The notes under the pieces are model-generated. The model did not search any database. It was not told the DNA's origin and saw nothing but the letters and a program-made list of their open reading frames with translations. The position numbers and the translations under genes were made by a program. From contig CANFEB010000001.1 of the NCBI GenBank assembly GCA_947445775.1, positions 16,484 through 80,483 on the forward strand: a stretch of 64,000 bases of DNA, in the 5' to 3' direction. The DNA comes from Oligoflexales bacterium. GTDB lineage: Bacteria > Bdellovibrionota_B > Oligoflexia > Oligoflexales > RGVZ01. Shown here in pieces: positions 1-7,297 of this stretch; positions within the stretch are counted from its first letter, which is position 1; each line of letters starts with the position of its first letter.

Positions 1-2
1 GA

Positions 3-1103
3 TTTAAGGGCAAAAAGAAGGATGTCAAAACCGGCAAGGTTGACGGCAGTGCCAGCAGTGGCTCGAAACTTCCAGGCAAGATTGCCTTCATCGGAACGCT
101 CCCGAATGCGCAGGATTTAGAAACCACGCGCCACTTGTGCAAGTCGATTGCCTTTACGCGGATGCTGCAAGACGCACCGGCGAACTGGCTGGATCCCGTT
201 CGCTTTGGAGATATCGCCAGCGACGTTGCCAAGGAAGCCGGCATCAAATGCACCCTGCGCAACAAAGAAGAAATGATTGCCATGGGCATGGGTTCTTTTG
301 TCAGTGTGTCCAACGGTGGCGGAATTGAGCCGCGCCTGATCACCCTGGAAATCGACGGCGTAGACAATAAACGAACCGTGGCTCTGATTGGCAAGGGCCT
401 CACGTTTGACTCGGGCGGCATCAGCATCAAGCCTTCGGGCGGCATGGAAGAAATGAAATACGACATGTCGGGCGGGGCCGCGGTCCTAGGCAGCGCGATG
501 TTCCTTGGCTACAAGAAGCCGCCGACGAAAGTCGTCTGCATCATTGGCGCCACAGAGAATATGCCTTCGGGCACGGCGACCAAGCCGGGCGACATTGTTG
601 TGGCCATGAATGGCAAGACGATTGAAGTCCAGAATACGGACGCCGAAGGTCGCCTTGTTTTGGCAGATTTGCTGCACTATGCAGCCAGCACCTATACGCC
701 CGAACTCATGATCGACATTGCCACTTTGACGGGTGCTGTTTTGATGGCCCTTGGCACGGCGGGAGCGGGCCTGATGACTAATGATCAGGATGCCGCTGAT
801 TTTGTTCTGGGCGCTTCGAAGGCTGCTGGTGAGCCGATGTGGCAGCTGCCGATGTGGCCGGAACTCGACAAGGAAACCAAGGGCGACCACGCCGACTTAA
901 ACAACATTGCCAAGCCAAACGTTAAGGCGGGCAGCATCATGGGTGCCATGTTCCTTAAAGAGTTCGTTGGCGACCGCAAATGGGTCCACCTGGACATTGC
1001 CGGCACCGGTTGGAACACCAAGGCCACGGGATTTCCGAGCAGCGGTGGGTCGGCCTACGGTCTGCGCACGATGGTCGAAGCCTGCCTGCGCTTTAACCGC
1101 TGA
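3..1103 (+). CDS. pepA: Leucyl aminopeptidase (M17), 3' part only
   Basis: This is a cytosolic metallo-aminopeptidase that removes N-terminal residues from peptides. The frame is open from base 3, so the gene begins left of the window; the TTG at 135 is internal. The M17 metal and catalytic signatures are visible: GKGLTFDSGG, followed by SIKP, holds the catalytic lysine and a metal aspartate, and NTDAEGR holds the metal-binding Asp/Glu pair and the catalytic arginine. About 366 codons are present, covering the whole C-terminal catalytic domain. The gene is followed by a strong hairpin at 1112-1138, so it probably ends its transcript here. The next gene downstream is an unrelated accessory ATPase. 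Confidence 0.95.
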   Translation, partial: FKGKKKDVKTGKVDGSASSGSKLPGKIAFIGTLPNAQDLETTRHLCKSIAFTRMLQDAPANWLDPVRFGDIASDVAKEAGIKCTLRNKEEMIAMGMGSFVSVSNGGGIEPRLITLEIDGVDNKRTVALIGKGLTFDSGGISIKPSGGMEEMKYDMSGGAAVLGSAMFLGYKKPPTKVVCIIGATENMPSGTATKPGDIVVAMNGKTIEVQNTDAEGRLVLADLLHYAASTYTPELMIDIATLTGAVLMALGTAGAGLMTNDQDAADFVLGASKAAGEPMWQLPMWPELDKETKGDHADLNNIAKPNVKAGSIMGAMFLKEFVGDRKWVHLDIAGTGWNTKATGFPSSGGSAYGLRTMVEACLRFNR

Positions 1104-1111
1104 TTGATTCA

Positions 1112-1138
1112 GCCGGGATGCAACATTGGCATCCCGGC
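1112..1138 (+). terminator. Hairpin after pepA
   Basis: A perfect 10-bp stem (1112-1121 with 1129-1138) closes a 7-base loop nine bases past the pepA stop. It is GC-rich and well placed for a terminator, but no U-run follows directly (the next T-rich stretch begins about 10 bases later), so it may be a stability hairpin instead. Confidence 0.55.
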
Positions 1139-1148
1139 AAACTACCGA

Positions 1149-1205
1149 CTTTTTCCGACCGCGTTCGGAAAAAAACTTGACTTTTTCCGACCGCGATCGG
1201 AAAAT
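1149..1205 (+). promoter_or_regulatory. Two tandem palindromes upstream of the first AAA_14/DUF4143 ATPase
   Basis: Two near-identical inverted repeats lie head to tail before the ATPase start at 1214. The first pairs TTTTTCCGA with TCGGAAAAA around a 6-base spacer. The second, about 30 bases later, pairs TTTTCCGA with TCGGAAAA. The spacing is close to three helical turns and the second copy ends within ten bases of the start codon, leaving no Shine-Dalgarno sequence. I infer a dimeric-repressor operator overlapping the promoter and start; the regulator is unknown and could be the ATPase itself. Confidence 0.6.
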
Positions 1206-1213
1206 GGCAGTAT

Positions 1214-2428
1214 ATGGAAAAACGGCTACTTTATCAGTCCACTATCGCGCCCTTTCTGGGCATGGAACAGATGCTGTTTATCGCAGGCCCTCGTCAGTGC
1301 GGCAAAACCACACTCGCCAAGATGATCGCTGAAGGGTTTGAATCATCGCTTTATTTCAATTGGGATATTATTACCGATCGCAAAAAGCTCCGGGAAAATC
1401 CCTATTTTTACGAAGTTTTGGATCGAAAATCATCAAAAAAGCCGCTCGTTTTATTTGACGAGATTCACAAACTCAACCAATGGAAAAATTATCTGAAAGG
1501 GGTATACGACCGTAGCCATGGCGACTTTAAATTTATAGGCACAGGAAGCGGACGCCTTGACCTTTTTCGTAAAGGAGGGGACTCCCTCGCAGGCCGGTAT
1601 TTTCTAGTCCATGTCTGGCCCTTCACCCTTGCGGAACTCGCTCAAGTTTCTTGCCGTTTCGAAGAATTCTGGCGCAACCCCTGTTCCGTTAAATCATCAT
1701 CCTCCACATTAGAAATATGGAAGCGCCTCGAAGCATATTCTGGCTTTCCAACCCCCTATCTATCCGCTAACCGCGAGATTTATCGGGTATGGAGTGACAC
1801 GTATAGGAATCAGTTAATCCGAGAAGATGTGAGGGATTTATCCGGAATCATTAAAATCGACTCGGTAGAGGCTATGGTGGACCTGCTCCCTGCCCGTGTT
1901 GGTAGTCCCTTATCCATCAACAACTTAGCCCGGGATATTGAGGTTTCATTTGATACGGCCAAGGCTTGGCTAGAAACCCTTGAGAGGTTTTTCCTGATAT
2001 TTCGTGTGGCCCCGTATGCGAAAAAAATTTCTCGCGCCATCACCAAGGAACAAAAGCTTTACTTGTACGACTACGCGCAGATTGAGGACCCCGCCTCTCG
2101 TTTCGAGAATATGGTGGCTCTAGAGCTAGCACGCGCGGTCAAAAATTGGACGGAAAGAGGTTTCGGGCGTTTTGATCTACGCTATGTCCGAAGTAAAGAT
2201 AAAGAAGAGTGTGACTTTTTGATCACCGAGAAACAGACGCCAAAACTTTTGATTGAATGTAAACTTTCTGATCCTAATATCTCAAAGTCTCTCGTTAAAT
2301 TTCAAGACGTTCTTAAAGTGCCTGCGATTCAGCTCGTGAATGAATCTGGCATCAATCGAATGATCCGCAATGGCTCGCAAACCATCACGGTTGCCTCGGC
2401 CCACGACTGGCTGTGCACTTTGCCTTGA
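1214..2428 (+). CDS. AAA_14 / DUF4143 ATPase, copy 1 (404 aa)
   Basis: This is a P-loop ATPase of the AAA_14 plus DUF4143 architecture. Walker A is GPRQCGKTT at residues 25-33, Walker B is LVLFDEI near residue 80, and a sensor-like GTGSGRLD follows near 110. The C-terminal DUF4143 part ends with a PD-(D/E)XK-like pattern: CDFLI, a turn, then LLIECKLS. Members of this family are widespread but have no settled biochemical role; proposed roles include nuclease or toxin-like functions. It has no recognisable ribosome-binding site and sits under two palindromes, so translation may be leaderless. Codon use is more AT-rich than in pepA and hemB, which suggests transfer. Its 3' end overlaps the convergent purine nucleoside phosphorylase gene by 44 bases. 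Confidence 0.85.
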   Translation: MEKRLLYQSTIAPFLGMEQMLFIAGPRQCGKTTLAKMIAEGFESSLYFNWDIITDRKKLRENPYFYEVLDRKSSKKPLVLFDEIHKLNQWKNYLKGVYDRSHGDFKFIGTGSGRLDLFRKGGDSLAGRYFLVHVWPFTLAELAQVSCRFEEFWRNPCSVKSSSSTLEIWKRLEAYSGFPTPYLSANREIYRVWSDTYRNQLIREDVRDLSGIIKIDSVEAMVDLLPARVGSPLSINNLARDIEVSFDTAKAWLETLERFFLIFRVAPYAKKISRAITKEQKLYLYDYAQIEDPASRFENMVALELARAVKNWTERGFGRFDLRYVRSKDKEECDFLITEKQTPKLLIECKLSDPNISKSLVKFQDVLKVPAIQLVNESGINRMIRNGSQTITVASAHDWLCTLP

Positions 2429-3251
2429 ATGAAAGTAAGGCTGCTTCCAAGGCAGAGGTTATTTTTCCGGCCATTTTTCTGCCGGCCTCAAGGACCTCCG
2501 CGTGGTTGGTGCCACCAGAGCTGTCGCCACCGGAGATCGCCTCGCCACCGATCCCGCCCGACATGTTGGTGATCAATGACAGTCCGAAAACCTTCATGCC
2601 AAGGGTTCTGGCGGCAATGGTTTCTTGCACCGTACTCATCCCCACCACATTTGCGCCAAGGACGGCAATCATGCGGGCCTCGGCTGGAGTCTCATAACTG
2701 GGCCCAACAACTCCGGCATAGATGCCTTCAGGAATTCCGGTCGCGGCGGTGACCTTCTGGCGCCACACCCGGTCATAGGCGTCGGTCATGTCGGTAAAGG
2801 TTGAGGCGTGGCCCGGAGATGTCGCCTCGCAATTCTGTCCGGTTAGGTTCAACTGATCGCAGATCGCCAGCAAAGTCCCCGGCTGGTAACGCGCATCGAC
2901 GCTGCCTGCGGCATTCGTCAAAATCACAGCCCTGCATCCAAGGTGACGGACCAAACGCGTCGCAAAAACAACGTCATTGGCACTGTAACCCTCGTACATG
3001 TGTACGCGTCCGGTCGCGATTAAAACGGTCTGATCATTGTGCCTGCCGAAAATCAACTCCGCCCCATGGCCAGCCACTGCGGGAGCCGGAAAGTGCGGGA
3101 TTTCACTCATTTTGATTCTGACCGGATTTTCCAACTTGGGCAGGGCATCACGAAAGCCGCTGCCCGCCACCAAAAACACATCAATCGACTCAGTTTTGAT
3201 GACGTGTCCAAGGAGCGTTGCTGCTTTTTCGAATTTTGATTTGTCGTCCAT
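2385..3251 (-). CDS. punA: Purine nucleoside phosphorylase
   Basis: The protein (288 aa) belongs to the trimeric PNP/MTAP family, which cleaves purine nucleosides with phosphate to a free base and ribose-1-phosphate for salvage. Family motifs seen are GSGF with the phosphate loop near the N-terminus, GRVHMYEGY, the LTNAAGSV stretch, VVGPSYETPAE, GMSTVQE and LITNMSGG. A longer frame starts at 3275, but the ATG at 3251 shares one base with the hemB stop (TGATG) and has AGGGG about 9 bases upstream, so I take it as the start and infer translational coupling to hemB. The C-terminus has a basic tail that overlaps the convergent ATPase gene. Confidence 0.88.
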   Translation of the reverse strand: MDDKSKFEKAATLLGHVIKTESIDVFLVAGSGFRDALPKLENPVRIKMSEIPHFPAPAVAGHGAELIFGRHNDQTVLIATGRVHMYEGYSANDVVFATRLVRHLGCRAVILTNAAGSVDARYQPGTLLAICDQLNLTGQNCEATSPGHASTFTDMTDAYDRVWRQKVTAATGIPEGIYAGVVGPSYETPAEARMIAVLGANVVGMSTVQETIAARTLGMKVFGLSLITNMSGGIGGEAISGGDSSGGTNHAEVLEAGRKMAGKITSALEAALLSFKAKCTASRGPRQP

Positions 3252-4294
3252 CACACTAACCCCTGGCGCATCCAACGCGCAGCGTCCAAAGCATGGTAGG
3301 TCAGAATTGCGTCGGCACCGGCGCGCTTGAATGCCAAAAGTGCCTCCAGCACGCAGGCCTTTTCATCAATAAAGCCTGCCTGGGCTGCCGCCTTGATCAT
3401 CGCGTACTCACCACTGACGTTATAAGCGAATATGGGAACATCAAAACGGTCTTTCGCACGGCAGATGATATCCAAGTAAGGAAGGCCGGGCTTGACCATC
3501 ACCATGTCGGCGCCCTCAGCGATATCCAGGGCAATCTCACGAAGCGCCTCCGAGGAATTGGCGGGATCCATCTGATAGGTCTTCTTGTCGGCATGAGCCA
3601 AAGCCTTCGCCGAACCCACGGCTTCGCGAAAGGGCGCGTAAAATGCCGAAGCATATTTGGCCGCATAGGACAAAATCATCGTCTCGCTGAAACCGCGCTC
3701 CTCCAAAGCGCGTCGAATCACCCCGACGCGCCCATCCATCATGTCAGATGGTGCAACGATATCGGCGCCAGCCTCGGCATGGACCAGACTCTGACGGGCC
3801 AAGGCATCCACTGTTACATCGTTGAGGATGTATCCGGTGTCATCGCAAATGCCGTCTTGTCCATGGCTTGTATACGGATCAAGGGCTACGTCGGAAATCA
3901 AACCCAGTTGAGAAAATTCTTTTTTGAGGCGAACGAGAGTCCGGGGGACAAGGCCGTTGGGATTGAACGCCTCGCGTCCATCTGGAGTTTTCAGCGACGG
4001 GTCGATCACCGGAAAAATCGCTACCGCCGGGATACCAAGTTCCACCGCGCCCGCCAAATGCCGGACGAGGTTATCGGCACTCCAGCGCCGGATGCCGGGC
4101 ATCGCTGGAATCTCGCACTCTTCTGCCTGGGACTCCACCACGAACACCGGATAGATCAAATCGTTGACGCCTAGAGCATGCTCGCGGACGAGATTGCGCA
4201 CAAATGGGCTGCGCCGCAGACGGCGTGGCCGGGACATTGGATATTGGGAATGAGGGGCATGACTGGGGGCAATTTTCGGGATTTCTGACGTCAT
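3251..4294 (-). CDS. hemB: Delta-aminolevulinic acid dehydratase (porphobilinogen synthase)
   Basis: HemB condenses two 5-aminolevulinate molecules to porphobilinogen in tetrapyrrole synthesis. The 347-aa protein has the family signature around APSDMMDGRVG, the lysine of YAAKYASAFYAPFR and the Schiff-base lysine in MVKPGLPYLDI. In the metal region, DVALDPYTSHGQDG carries aspartates where zinc enzymes have cysteines, so this is the magnesium-type, cysteine-free class known from Pseudomonas. The start at 4294 has GGA 8 bases upstream; a later Met (residue 20) lacks a ribosome-binding site. It is the first gene of a hemB-punA unit and is divergent from ruvC. Confidence 0.96.
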   Translation of the reverse strand: MTSEIPKIAPSHAPHSQYPMSRPRRLRRSPFVRNLVREHALGVNDLIYPVFVVESQAEECEIPAMPGIRRWSADNLVRHLAGAVELGIPAVAIFPVIDPSLKTPDGREAFNPNGLVPRTLVRLKKEFSQLGLISDVALDPYTSHGQDGICDDTGYILNDVTVDALARQSLVHAEAGADIVAPSDMMDGRVGVIRRALEERGFSETMILSYAAKYASAFYAPFREAVGSAKALAHADKKTYQMDPANSSEALREIALDIAEGADMVMVKPGLPYLDIICRAKDRFDVPIFAYNVSGEYAMIKAAAQAGFIDEKACVLEALLAFKRAGADAILTYHALDAARWMRQGLV

Positions 4295-4485
4295 GAAGCG
4301 TATCCGTGGAAGTCTATTATAGGTTTGGCTCCGGTGCGAAAGCGGCGGCGGCTAGCTAAATATTTTTTCGAAAAATTTCCCTAGCGACTCCTTGTTTTCA
4401 CAATTCCCCATATTGATCTATAGTTTCCACATAACAGCGTTCGGAACCACTGACCAGACCACTTGTCCACGGGAATTCCCCAGGC

Positions 4486-5037
4486 GTGAAGGCCCCCCAA
4501 AAATCATCACAATCACCTGATTTTCCAGTGATTATTGGGATAGACCCGGGCTCGCGCGTGGTCGGTTTCGCGATTCTGCGCGCCAAGGTCGCCAAGCCAA
4601 GGATGCCCCGAGATTTTGTCGTGGTCGACGCCGGGGTGATTAAGACCAATGTCGATCTGTCGATGCCAGAGCGCCTTGGGCATATTCATGATGCCGTCCA
4701 CGGCCTAACGGCAGAACTCTCGCCAACCCACTGCGCCATTGAAAAGGCATTCTACGGGGTGAATGCCTCATCGGCCCTTAAACTCGGCGAAGCTCGGGGC
4801 GCGATTGTTGCAGCGGTGCGGCGCCACGGACTGAGCGTTTTTGAAATCACTCCCGCTGAAGTCAAACGGACAATTGCCTGTGCGGGCGCAGCGTCTAAAG
4901 AGGATGTCTGCCGCGCTGTTACGGCCCTACTCGGATTTGACCGGGGTAAACTGCCCTTCGATGCCACAGATGCCGTGGCCATTGCCTTGGCCTGCGGGCT
5001 GAACCTCAATTACTCGGTTGCGGCCATAAGCAAATGA
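4486..5037 (+). CDS. ruvC: Holliday junction resolvase RuvC
   Basis: RuvC is the endonuclease that resolves Holliday junctions with RuvAB. The 183-aa protein shows the four acidic catalytic positions: IGIDPGS (Asp about 20), CAIEKAFYGVN (Glu), and the closing PFDATDAVAIAL with two aspartates. The start is GTG at 4486 with only a weak upstream AGG; the first 14 residues are outside the conserved fold, so a slightly later GTG is possible. ruvA and ruvB are not in the neighbourhood. The stop overlaps the next ATG (ATGA), coupling it to a membrane transporter. Confidence 0.95.
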   Translation: MKAPQKSSQSPDFPVIIGIDPGSRVVGFAILRAKVAKPRMPRDFVVVDAGVIKTNVDLSMPERLGHIHDAVHGLTAELSPTHCAIEKAFYGVNASSALKLGEARGAIVAAVRRHGLSVFEITPAEVKRTIACAGAASKEDVCRAVTALLGFDRGKLPFDATDAVAIALACGLNLNYSVAAISK

Positions 5038-6284
5038 ACCAACGCCGCCGAGTTCTCGCGATTTCAGCCTTTCTTTTGATGTTGACTTCGGCCTTCATCG
5101 ATAACCTACGCGGAAGTTTGATTCCCCTTATTCACGAGCAACTGAACCTCGGTTATGCCCTTGTCGGCGGAATGATGCTCAGTGTGGCAGGACTCGCCGG
5201 GGCTTTTTTTAACACCAGACTTCTCACCGTCGAACGACGCGCCGGCGTGCGCGGCCTAATCCTGTTTGCGGTCGGATTGACCATGGTCGCCATGGTTCTT
5301 GCCACGCAGGTAAACGGAATCATAAGCCTTGGACTCATGGCGATTCCTCTTGGCGGGGCCATTGCATCCATGGGTACGATTTCAAATTTGCTCCTCGTCA
5401 TGTCGAGCGACACCGGAAAGTCTCTTGCAAGCGACGCCAGTTTAGACGCCCGATCCGCACATCGCGCCAAAATGATGGCGGGACTTCATTTGATGTTCGG
5501 CGTGGGCTCGCTCCTTGCACCCGCCGTTGCCGCCTTTGCAATCAATCGCCATTGGCCTTGGCCCTGGATTATCGCTATTCCACTGCCACTTCTCGCCGCT
5601 CCTCTATTTTGGACAATCCGTATGGACTCGGCCCATTCCAGCCATATGCCCAAATCAGGATCTGACAATATTTCTGGTCTGCCCCCCGCCCCCAAGGCCG
5701 AAAGCATGTGGCACAATATTTCCCGCGCCGAATGGTTTATCGTCGCAATATTTTTGGCCTATGTGACTGGCGAAGTCTTGACGTCGATGTGGATGCCGTC
5801 ATTTCTGATGGCCCACTTCGGCCTGACCTACGAAAATGCAAATCAAACTTCTGCCGGATTTTTTGCCGTATTTTCCATGGCAAGACTTGCTGTCGTGATT
5901 CTAGTTCGAGAAAAATTTCACAAGCCGTTTATTTATGTGCCATTGATCATCGCTGCAGTATCCATGATCGGCGCGAGCCTATTTTCCCAGCCGGGCGAGG
6001 CTAACGGCGCCTTGATTTTTCTGTTCCCTGCCGCTGGAATTATCGGTCCATTCTTTCCTATGATGCTGGCCCGTGTCAGCGTCATCTACAACCACTCTTG
6101 GCAACGCCTGACAGTGGTCATATTGACAACGATGCAATTGGCCTTGGCCCTGTCGCACCTTGTCCTTGGAGCCGTCTTCGATCAACTCGGCGCTCAACGG
6201 GCTTATCTAATTCCGCCGCTACTGCTCATTTTTGCTGGGGTTGGTGCATGGAAGTTTTTAAAAAATGACTCTGAACTTCGTTAG
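5034..6284 (+). CDS. MFS transporter
   Basis: This is a 416-aa polytopic membrane protein with about 12 hydrophobic segments and a polar loop near residues 205-225, the usual major facilitator layout of two six-helix halves. I see no motif that names a substrate; the general pattern (helix 1 with an early charged cluster, Gly-rich helices 5 and 11) resembles sugar or drug:H+ antiporter-like MFS proteins. It starts on the ATGA overlap with ruvC and ends overlapping the convergent HAD gene by 4 bases, so its only obvious co-transcribed partner is ruvC, which tells little about function. Confidence 0.75.
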   Translation: MNQRRRVLAISAFLLMLTSAFIDNLRGSLIPLIHEQLNLGYALVGGMMLSVAGLAGAFFNTRLLTVERRAGVRGLILFAVGLTMVAMVLATQVNGIISLGLMAIPLGGAIASMGTISNLLLVMSSDTGKSLASDASLDARSAHRAKMMAGLHLMFGVGSLLAPAVAAFAINRHWPWPWIIAIPLPLLAAPLFWTIRMDSAHSSHMPKSGSDNISGLPPAPKAESMWHNISRAEWFIVAIFLAYVTGEVLTSMWMPSFLMAHFGLTYENANQTSAGFFAVFSMARLAVVILVREKFHKPFIYVPLIIAAVSMIGASLFSQPGEANGALIFLFPAAGIIGPFFPMMLARVSVIYNHSWQRLTVVILTTMQLALALSHLVLGAVFDQLGAQRAYLIPPLLLIFAGVGAWKFLKNDSELR

Positions 6285-7297
6285 ATAAAATCGCGCTTCT
6301 TGCGCGCCACACCCTGACAAACGAGCCGGGTTTCATCGCGCTGAAAAGAAATCTCTGCCTCACTGAATTGTTCGCGACCTTTGGCACGAAGCTCTTGCGC
6401 AGCCCCGCCAAGGTATCGGTCGAGAGCCTTGTGTGTTGCGAAAATATATTCACAGTGTACTTCGCATGGGCCAACTTGGAAGACACGAAATTCACTGCAT
6501 CCCGTAATCTTCAAAAGATCCGCACCATGTTCATAGCGCATCCATCGCACAAAATTTTGGACGATATCTTCATCGGCGCAGGTCGCCATGACGCGGTAAC
6601 GCCAAGGACCATCCTTAGCAAGTTGCAGGCGTGACACAAGATCAAACAAATCCGAAACCACCAGACTGGGACCAGTCATTTCAGCGTCGCGCGCCGATCC
6701 GCTGCCCGGCCGCGGCAGAAAACAGGTTTGAATTGCGCGCCGGCGACAAGGCTCCAGGTCAAAATTTGAAAAGGCACTGACATGCAGCCACTGGGATTTT
6801 TCGAAGCCAAGATTTTTAGTCACATGATGCAACGCAAAATCCCAGGCCCTGTCATCGGGTTTCCATGACCTCATGGCATCCACGGTCAAACAGAGATCCC
6901 AGGGCATGCCAAGGGTTCGTTGAACATCCTGCTGATGGAACAAATCTGAATTTGATATGCAGCCGACTTGGGTCAGCAGGCGCAAATCAAGCAGTGCCCG
7001 CGCATCGGCAAACGCTGGCGCTGCCCCGAAACCGGCCGCGAAGCGTTCCAATTGGTCTGCGTCAAACACTGGATTTAATTCGTTACCGACTGATTTCAAT
7101 AATGACGAATATGTCAGCGACGCTGACCCTGGCTGCATTTGATACAATTCCGAGGCTCGCGCAAATTGAAGGAACTTCCCCGGAAATATCGCCTCCACCG
7201 GCACACGCCAGTCGATCAGCGTGCCGAAGACGTCAAAGGTGACCAGACGAATGTCGGAAAGCGAGCTGATCATAGAAGGCGCAACAACAACGCTCAT
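6281..7297 (-). CDS. HAD hydrolase fused to a DUF4286-like domain (338 aa)
   Basis: The N-terminal 210 residues form a haloacid-dehalogenase-type hydrolase: VTFDVFGTL (nucleophile Asp), CISNSD (motif II Ser), the SWKPD lysine (motif III) and an acidic motif IV near FSNFDLEP. Residues about 235-325 look like DUF4286: a VRWMRYEHG segment, a GCSEFRVF strand, a LDRYLGG helix and a final RDETRL helix. DUF4286 normally occurs as a separate small protein, so this is a fusion. The start at 7297 (ATG) overlaps the peptidase stop (ATGA) and has GAGGG 6 bases upstream; the TTG at 7303 is less good. The substrate is unknown. Confidence 0.75.
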   Translation of the reverse strand: MSVVVAPSMISSLSDIRLVTFDVFGTLIDWRVPVEAIFPGKFLQFARASELYQMQPGSASLTYSSLLKSVGNELNPVFDADQLERFAAGFGAAPAFADARALLDLRLLTQVGCISNSDLFHQQDVQRTLGMPWDLCLTVDAMRSWKPDDRAWDFALHHVTKNLGFEKSQWLHVSAFSNFDLEPCRRRAIQTCFLPRPGSGSARDAEMTGPSLVVSDLFDLVSRLQLAKDGPWRYRVMATCADEDIVQNFVRWMRYEHGADLLKITGCSEFRVFQVGPCEVHCEYIFATHKALDRYLGGAAQELRAKGREQFSEAEISFQRDETRLVCQGVARKKRDFI

